DNA of 64,000 nt from Hyaloperonospora brassicae (lineage: Eukaryota > Oomycota > Peronosporomycetes > Peronosporales > Peronosporaceae): positions 248,001 to 312,000 of the forward strand of contig CANTFL010001462.1 in NCBI GenBank assembly GCA_947650285.1, given 5' to 3'. Shown piece after piece: positions 57,798 through 64,000 of the stretch. The position numbers were made by a program, and so were the translations under genes. The notes below the pieces were generated by a model. That model was given only the letters and a program-made list of their open reading frames with translations, did not search any database and had not been told where the DNA came from. The stretch's first letter is position 1. The number at the start of each line of letters is the position of its first letter.

Positions 57798-58450
57798 CTA
57801 CGATGTAGCTGGAATCAAAATGTTATCGATGTACGATCTTCGACCTAGCACAGAAGTTATTTGAATGGTTTCTGGTTTCCCTTCTATTAAAACGTCAATC
57901 CGTTTAGACGGCCACATAGAGGAGGCGTCCTGAATAGCACCAATCTTCACATATTTATACAATGCATTTTTGATCAGGCGTTGGTAAATCTGAGGAACAA
58001 TTTTCAACCCAAACAGCATCCGTAGCCATTTAAATAAGCCTGATGGCGTAATGAATGCGGAAATAATTCTTGCTCCTTCCGTCATCTCTACCACTAAAAA
58101 TCTGCTCGCCATATCTAGGTAGCAGTACCACATCGCTTTGTCCATGTCTCGTAATAGTTTGCTGATCAATGGCTTTGGATATAACATCAGCTTTGTTATC
58201 TGATTTACTCGTCGATGGTCGATACACAATTGAATGTCTTCGCATTTCTTCTTGATAATAAAGACGATCGGCAAAGTACACGGTGATGTCGGAGGTCGGA
58301 TAATCTTGGCCGAGAGCAGTCTCCTAATCAAATCGGCTAGCTCTTCACAAAACTTGGGCGCTACTGACGTACTCTCTGTGCGTCCAGGCTCGCTCCTCCA
58401 ACGTCAATATCGCATATCGCCCTCCGTGCGGCTCGAGGGAGTTTGAACCC
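57798..58450 (-). pseudogene. Family C reverse transcriptase
   Basis: 177 open codons: IRRLLSAKIIRPPTSPCTLP, IVFIIKKKCEDIQLCIDHRR (fingers), AFITPSGLFKWLRMLFGLK (palm) and SYIDNILIPATS. The YxDD motif reads YIDN, so the second Asp is lost. The front end near 58.35-58.45 kb is frameshifted. Confidence 0.82.
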
Positions 58451-58537
58451 CTTGCCAATCAGAAGGTTCTTGTTTCTCTAGATCAATTGTCTTAATCGTA
58501 TCTGGTCATCAGTCAGTGGTGATTCTGGATCGACTAC

Positions 58538-59820
58538 CTATACTTCGTCAAATATGATTTCGGCCATAGGCGCAACAACATCAGGCAATACCTCCAGGTG
58601 TTGATCCACGTCCTCGTCGTACAGTCCTCCACTTTGATTACGATAGGTAGAGACGTTCGGCTTTTCCGCGAGGTGGTCCTCCGTCGGACACGGCTCTTCG
58701 TCAACCGTTGCATCTAGTGAAGGTCCGGTCTCTATCTTCGACTGATCGCCTGCCTCGTCGGTCGTCGTTCGTTTGTAAATCATATCGACCACAGGCAGTA
58801 CGCTTGTTGATCGATGATCCGCATAAAGATCGTCGATCACGTCACTTGATCCGTCATGCGATCGATCTGTATCCCTTTCCTTTGTCGTTTTACCTCCTTC
58901 TATCAGCCCCTCGGGTACTCGATCGCCTTCGTCAGTCTCCTCGATCGAGTTAACGACACGTGGTAGTGGATCCACATGTGGAAAAACTTTTGCGTCCCGG
59001 ATCGGACTGTCCGTTGATCCATTATTCTTATTCGGTCGACCTAAAATCTTTGTCGGCGTAGGGTAAAGTGGGTGATCCACAAGCGGACCAGGGTATTCGG
59101 GTGGCAGTTATTCGTCTTTTTCTGTCGTTGCTTCAAATGCTAGAGCCTGCCACTCGTTGTACGTCGTGATCCAACCGAGACGTAGCCTGGGTATCGAAGC
59201 ACCATATTGGAAGCCATAATCTAACCTAAATCCGGTCCGCGATCGAGGGTAACCTTCGTGTCGCTGAGATTTTTGAGATGTAAGTACTTGATCCGACCGA
59301 TCCCGGTGGTCACGGTGGGTAGCCATGTTGGATCGCGTCTCACCAACAGCTTGACGTTAAACTGGGTATTATTGATCCTTATCTCTGTCCCTCGACCAAC
59401 CGGTAGAAGCACATGCTGGAATGGGATCACGATCGGCTGCATGGACGATCCGTACAGAGGTCTGCGTCCATCTAGATGAATCATCACTTCATCTGGCAAT
59501 ACCACCGTCCCATCAGCTAAAATTAGACTTACATCTGCGGATACCATGAAATCCATACCCAAGATCGCTTCTTGACCAACCTGATCACCCATCCACACAG
59601 CAATTTAGTATACCATAAACCCGTATAGGGTGATCTTGGTCTTGGTACGAGCCTTCGGTCATGTACGTGTTTTCACCTATCCCCACACACTCATGTTTCT
59701 GAGTCTAGCCAATGACACATCCAACGTTTTGAGCAAAGGCAGTGTCCACGATCCAGATCTCAGCTCCTGAGTCCAGTCGCATTGTGGCATTTTTGTTGTT
59801 AATCTTCCCAACCACTTAAG
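58538..59820 (-). pseudogene. Family C protease and linker
   Basis: The protease active site near 59.78 kb reads MRLDSGAEIWIVDTAFAQNV with the catalytic Asp kept, followed after stops by GDQVGQEAILGMDFMVSADV at 59.57 kb. The acidic linker 58538-59080 (with LYDEDVDQHLEVLPDV) leads to RT. Frames are interrupted near 59.1 and 59.6 kb. Confidence 0.78.
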
Positions 59821-60099
59821 CTTTCTTGAACCATTTTCCTGATGTATAATATATCAAATATTCCCTTTGATATGCCTGGCGCTACGATAAGTTCCATCTT
59901 GGTGGGCGATCGGGCTTACTCATCGAGTCGCATAACACTCGAAATGGAACGCAGACAGTTTAAAGAATCACAAGTATTATGTAGGTCACCCTGCTTGTCA
60001 TCGCTTCCGTTGATCAACTTCCTCTCCACAAATTCATAGACGCAGAGCCTAGAGCGCTCGGCTCGTACCATATTCCAACCTGGTGAGCGTCCTTATGTA

Positions 60100-62460
60100 G
60101 CACCGTCTCGGCTTGTTCCGGCAGCATCCATGCATGTTTGGTAGGAACATACCATTGTCGGATCATGTTTTAAAACTGTTCCATCGGGCACTTTCGTTCG
60201 TCGTGGATGTTCTTTCATACGGAACACACCTAAAAGCACATGTACGCTGGATGACATTTACGTCCGCACTTCTGACACGTTGGTCGCTTCCAACAACCGC
60301 GATCGCCGTGTCTCTTCGATTCACAGTGCGTACACACTACTTAAGACTTCCACGATCGTAGTGCCTCTCTTGGTCAAATCTATCGCTGTGGACGATTGGG
60401 TCTCCTGACTTTGGATCGAGATTCGCAGCTGCAGTCATGTACACATTTCAGAGATTCCCATCAGTATCTGATCCGCTGAAGTCAACGTCTGATCCACTGC
60501 TTCCGCTTTCCACGTGGATCGCTCTCACAGCCCAAGCCGGTCTTGCTGGCATGTGGGCTGCCGGTGGCGTAAGTCGATGTACAAATTCATTCGACCCCAT
60601 GCAGGCGTGACTTTCTCGGACTTCCATATTCTCGCATTTTTTCAGCGTTTCTTCAGATCGTCTGCATCTGCGAGGCGTAAAATTGTCAACATTTTCGCCA
60701 GATCGCGATCGCCCAGGGTACTAGTGCAATATTTCACATATTTCTTACCGATAGCAGACGGTCTATCTCGTATTGGGATCTTCGCCCGGATCGCAATCAC
60801 ATTCAAGCGGAACAGTTAATTCAATGGAGTTTCCGTCGATCGTTGAATAGCTTGGTCATAGAGCCTCCCAACTGAATTGCCATCCTTCCGTCCATATTTG
60901 GCTATTAAGCTTTCCAGTAGTGCCTTCCACGAATTCCTCGCCCAGCGACTAAGCTAGTTGTACCAGTCACGCGCAGGTCCCGTGAGGAGATCGTTAAACA
61001 TCAGACTCTTTTCCGCGTCAGGCGCTTAATAGCGTAGGAAGGCTGACTTCACCTTACTTATATTTTTGGCCCGTTCTTCATTCTTATCTCGTCCAAAACA
61101 TTCTGTAGTTCGGCCATGGCAGACATCCCAATCCTTTCATTAGAAATCCCTCCAACATCCGATTCCCCTGTCGTTGCGCCTGTGGTAACCTCTTATTACC
61201 TTGGTCACAGCACGCACAATAGTGGTCTTGCGATCTACTATGGCGCGATCCAACCGACTCCATGTCCACATTCAGCATATCAATCTCCGATTCATGCGGG
61301 TGAACAGCCGATCGTCCTCCGTTCATACGGGATTGTTCTAGCTCATATTTCTTCATGGCCGCTCGAAAATAGAAACTCACCTGTCTGATATTACCATGTT
61401 CTTGAACTGAGTCACCTGTGGGTTTCCTGCCTGCGCCTCTGCCTCATTCCGTTCAAACTTCGTTTGCAACAGATCCGCGCCCTTTGGCCCAAGCGACACC
61501 CGTTGGACCTCTAACGAATCGCTCGAGTCCTCTTCCGATTCCGCTGAAGCTTATCGAGACGTACCAGTGTGTTCACCCTTTGGGGATTTGCTAATCGCTG
61601 TGAGAACTTGATCTATCGTAATTCGCGGCGTGATCCGTTGATCTGTGGTGCCGATCGGTGGGGTCGGGTTATCTTCAGGGCCACATATGCCTATAAGCGG
61701 ACTCATTGTCTGAAACATCGACCGTCCGGCAGCGATCACGCGATCGTGATTGCATTCTAATAGAGTTTGCGCATTAAATGTTATCGCATTGAACTCCGCC
61801 TCAGTATATAGGTTGATTAGACGCCGGAGTTCCTCTTACACGTTGGAAAATGGCTTAGGCGCAGATATTGGTCCGCGTAACGATCCGGTGAGCTTTGGCT
61901 TGGTCGTCTTAAGTACATGGTCGCTCGACAACAGCTTCTTCAGCTCTATCAAGTGGTATCCACGGCTGATTTTTGTCGAATCGCCCATCTTCAAATATTA
62001 CTTCGCGATCCATATAATGTGAGGCTTGATCCACTGACTGTGAGGCTTGATACTCTTCTTCGGCTTGACTGTGTCGACGGCTTGCCTGTTCTTGTAAATA
62101 TTTGGATCTTACTACACCGAGGCCAGCTTCTTTAATTCGTCGGAAGTCTTTACTTCGATATTTATCATTTCTGATGATTCATCTGATATAAATAAAAAGA
62201 GTTAAGGGATTCCCTTTGAATTTTCATCCTGCGGATCGAGCTTCGCAGCGCGATCTGCAGTGGCCCCCAAATAGACCTTACGAGGGCGTTGGGTTGACTT
62301 CCAAATCGTGCGACCGATCTTTCTATAATATTTTCTTGTCGTCAACGTCCGTCTCAAAACTTTGACGATCTGGGGATCCTTCATCTTCACGCGTCTGCGA
62401 CGATCCCACTGTCTCTGGCGCTTCTATCCCAGGTTCATTCTTGATCATGACTTCATGATC
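60100..62460 (-). pseudogene. Family C gag
   Basis: N-terminal scraps at 61.1-62.4 kb (LGATADRAAKLDPQDENSK; then QGNRMLEGFLMKGLG in another frame). The capsid near 60.66-60.82 kb reads NVIAIRAKIPIRDRPSAIGK, then YCTSTLGDRDLAKMLTILRL. A double zinc knuckle near 60.25-60.36 kb reads CVHCESKRHGDRGC, CQKCGRKCHPAYMC. Frameshifts throughout. It matches family A gag at 4.1-6.2 kb. Confidence 0.72.
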
Positions 62461-62489
62461 AGAAACTCACGGTAAAATTCCTGGCTTGA

Positions 62490-62508
62490 ATTTGGGCACG
62501 CGCACCAG
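62490..62508 (-). promoter_or_regulatory. Putative primer-binding site of family C
   Basis: On the minus strand CTGGTGCGCGTGCCCAAAT directly follows the 5' LTR; the TGG start is typical of tRNA-primed elements. Family A has gcgcgtgcc at the same place. The tRNA is not assigned. Confidence 0.5.
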
Positions 62509-63686
62509 TGTAGTGGAGTGGTGATCACGAATTCATCGGGATCCTGACTCTTTCCTGGCTCCTGGACGACCGACTAACGGATGGCGTACCCCGATTCCGT
62601 GCTCTGTTTCTTCTTGCTCACCTTGTGTACCCGTCGGTGGGGCAGATTGCGCTCTTCTTGGTAGAATTGAGCTGAAGCTGAACTTGACTGATTTAGATAT
62701 AGGTGTTGATCGGGTTGGAAATTCTTCACCCGGTCATACGCTAGAGGGGATCGCGTGGAAATTATCCATTCAATCGCTCTTATCTTGGGCGCTCTCTCAG
62801 AGTCACCTTTGCCAAGGGTGATTATTGATCCGCGAGCCTTCTGACCGCTTGAGCCGTCTCGCGATCTTTGAATGAACCGCGAGGTTCCCTACGTCCGACC
62901 GCAGTTGGGGAGGTGAGAACTGATGTTCCGCCTGGCCAAAAAAACAAGGGCGAGGCTTGCAGAGACATGGATGACTCTCTATTAAACGGGGAGCCAAAGT
63001 TCCTGCCCGGTAGAAGTCGAAATGTGTCTTTAGTTATTGCAAATTCAATTCTATTTCATGCTACCCAACCAAATCCAAAACCCTGTGACTATACCCATCT
63101 GTTCGCTAGGTCAACTGTTGTGCACCGCCTGTCTATGTCATTTATCTCTTACCTCATGTTGTCCACAGCAGACACTCCGTATTTGATCGCTCCATAGTTG
63201 GTCGCGGTGCAGTGGGTCGCGGGGTAGTGGATCGCGGTATGTGATCCACATTAATAGTAATTCCACGCATTTATGTGTCCACACAATCAAGCAGTACACC
63301 CCCAGGGTGGATCGTGATCAATCTTTCGAGTCTCTGATCAAGCATCTACCGTCGGGAAGCAGTCACTTCTGGGACCTCGCATGTTTGATGATCTTGGCGA
63401 TCCACTCCTCCAGCTTGATTCCATATTAACCTATCTTCCATTACCGTTAGCGATCCAGTACTCCGGTTGATGCTCAACCGTTGAGTGATCCGGTCCTTGA
63501 AATTTGGTGATCCAAGCCCTTAATCGCGGGTCGCGATTGACCCATTATCTATCCTCGACTATACTTCTTCTTGACCGTTATGTAGATCAATCCGAATGAC
63601 TTTGACAGTCGTTTTCTGTCACTCAGTCGTCTGATCCCATCCTGCGTCCGAACGCCACGGTAAAATCTCGTGATCACTTTACCACA
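62509..63686 (-). repeat. 5' LTR of family C
   Basis: About 1178 bp, partner of 49226-50403. Plus-strand ends TGTAGTGGAGTGGT and GATCACTTTACCACA. Confidence 0.85.
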
Positions 63687-64000
63687 CATATGTAGTATAA
63701 ATTCGATAAATTTTTATCACACTGATAGTTGTAAGTGTAAAGCAGACCCCCACTACACTCTTCTTCACGTTACGGGACATCCGTCGCGAGGCGCGCCGTA
63801 ATCCTCGCTGGATTTTTTCTACCGCTAAAATACAATGAGCCTTTAATCATTTAAACAATGTTGTAAACGAAATCAATTTGACTTCACTCAGTCTACTAGG
63901 GCGCAAAGTGACAGCTCTTATGTCAGCTCGGAATTGAAAGCATGAGAACTACCTCATCCCCAGCGGCAAAGACACACAGAGGCATTTAGTTGTAAACAAC
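63687..64000 (-). pseudogene. Old family B relative, protease remnant (part 2)
   Basis: CAGTCTACTAGGGCGCAAAG near 63890 and TCATCCCCAGCGGCAAAGAC near 63953 match the protease region of the minus family B copy (42.1-42.5 kb). The order shows that it continues the remnant that ends at 49225; the family C element was inserted between. It runs off the window. Confidence 0.7.

Larger units (their letters stand above)
49226..63686 (-). mobile_element. Ty3/gypsy chromovirus, family C, with nested MULE
   Basis: Two direct repeats of about 1178 bp (49226-50403 and 62509-63686) flank about 12.1 kb holding gag, protease, RT, RNase H, integrase and chromodomain on the minus strand. The outer ends are TGTGGTGG and TTACCACA. 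The two LTRs are almost identical over most of their length, so the insertion is fairly recent, yet the genes carry many stops. A Mutator-like transposon accounts for 3.1 kb. The flanks (GGCTA and CATAT) do not form an evident target duplication. Confidence 0.85.

Noticed and set aside
1..64000. tRNA, rRNA or other structured RNA genes
   Set aside because: I saw no convincing cloverleaf or rRNA block by reading; a covariance-model scan would settle it.

Overview
The window looks like a transposon-rich stretch of an oomycete genome, most likely a Phytophthora/downy-mildew relative. Three things suggest this: Ty3/gypsy elements with chromodomains of a type I associate with oomycetes, intronless GC-rich genes inside AT-richer repeat DNA, and stop-ridden nested retroelements. 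The species is not determined. I see no rRNA, tRNA or CRISPR array.

Layout. 1-9164: a broken gypsy element (family A) whose two LTRs lie in opposite orientations. Half of its coding DNA (gag, protease, linker) reads on + and the other half (linker, RT, RNase H) on -. 9165-11536: decayed DNA with a possible chromodomain remnant. 11537-19544: a complete gypsy element (family B, + strand) with LTRs, polypurine tract, a 5-bp target-site duplication, gag-pol-chromodomain, and an antisense accessory ORF before the 3' LTR. 19545-24390: decayed DNA with a pol scrap. 24391-24827: a probable solo LTR. 25119-32038: the only convincing host genes, two tandem genes for type II membrane glycosyltransferases resembling the GT71/Mannosyl_trans3 family; the second carries three complete catalytic domains in one chain. 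32039-36213: no recognisable gene. 36214-44145: a second family-B element on the - strand. 44146-46220: LTR scraps and a 20-bp minisatellite. 46720-49225 plus 63687-64000: an old family-B relative split by a 14.5-kb gypsy element (family C, - strand, 49226-63686), which itself holds a Mutator-like transposon with terminal inverted repeats (51030-54104).

Main points. The two glycosyltransferase genes probably arose by tandem duplication and internal fusion, and would act in the Golgi on glycoprotein or cell-wall mannans. The most unusual signal is in family B: its internal sequence is crowded with perfect short inverted repeats (9-12 bp arms, short spacers), far more than chance allows, and they occur in both copies. 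The two copies also share a 5'-LTR type that differs from their shared 3'-LTR type, share in-frame stops, share an antisense ORF, and differ sharply only in the chromodomain segment. None of the transposon genes looks intact enough for autonomous activity.
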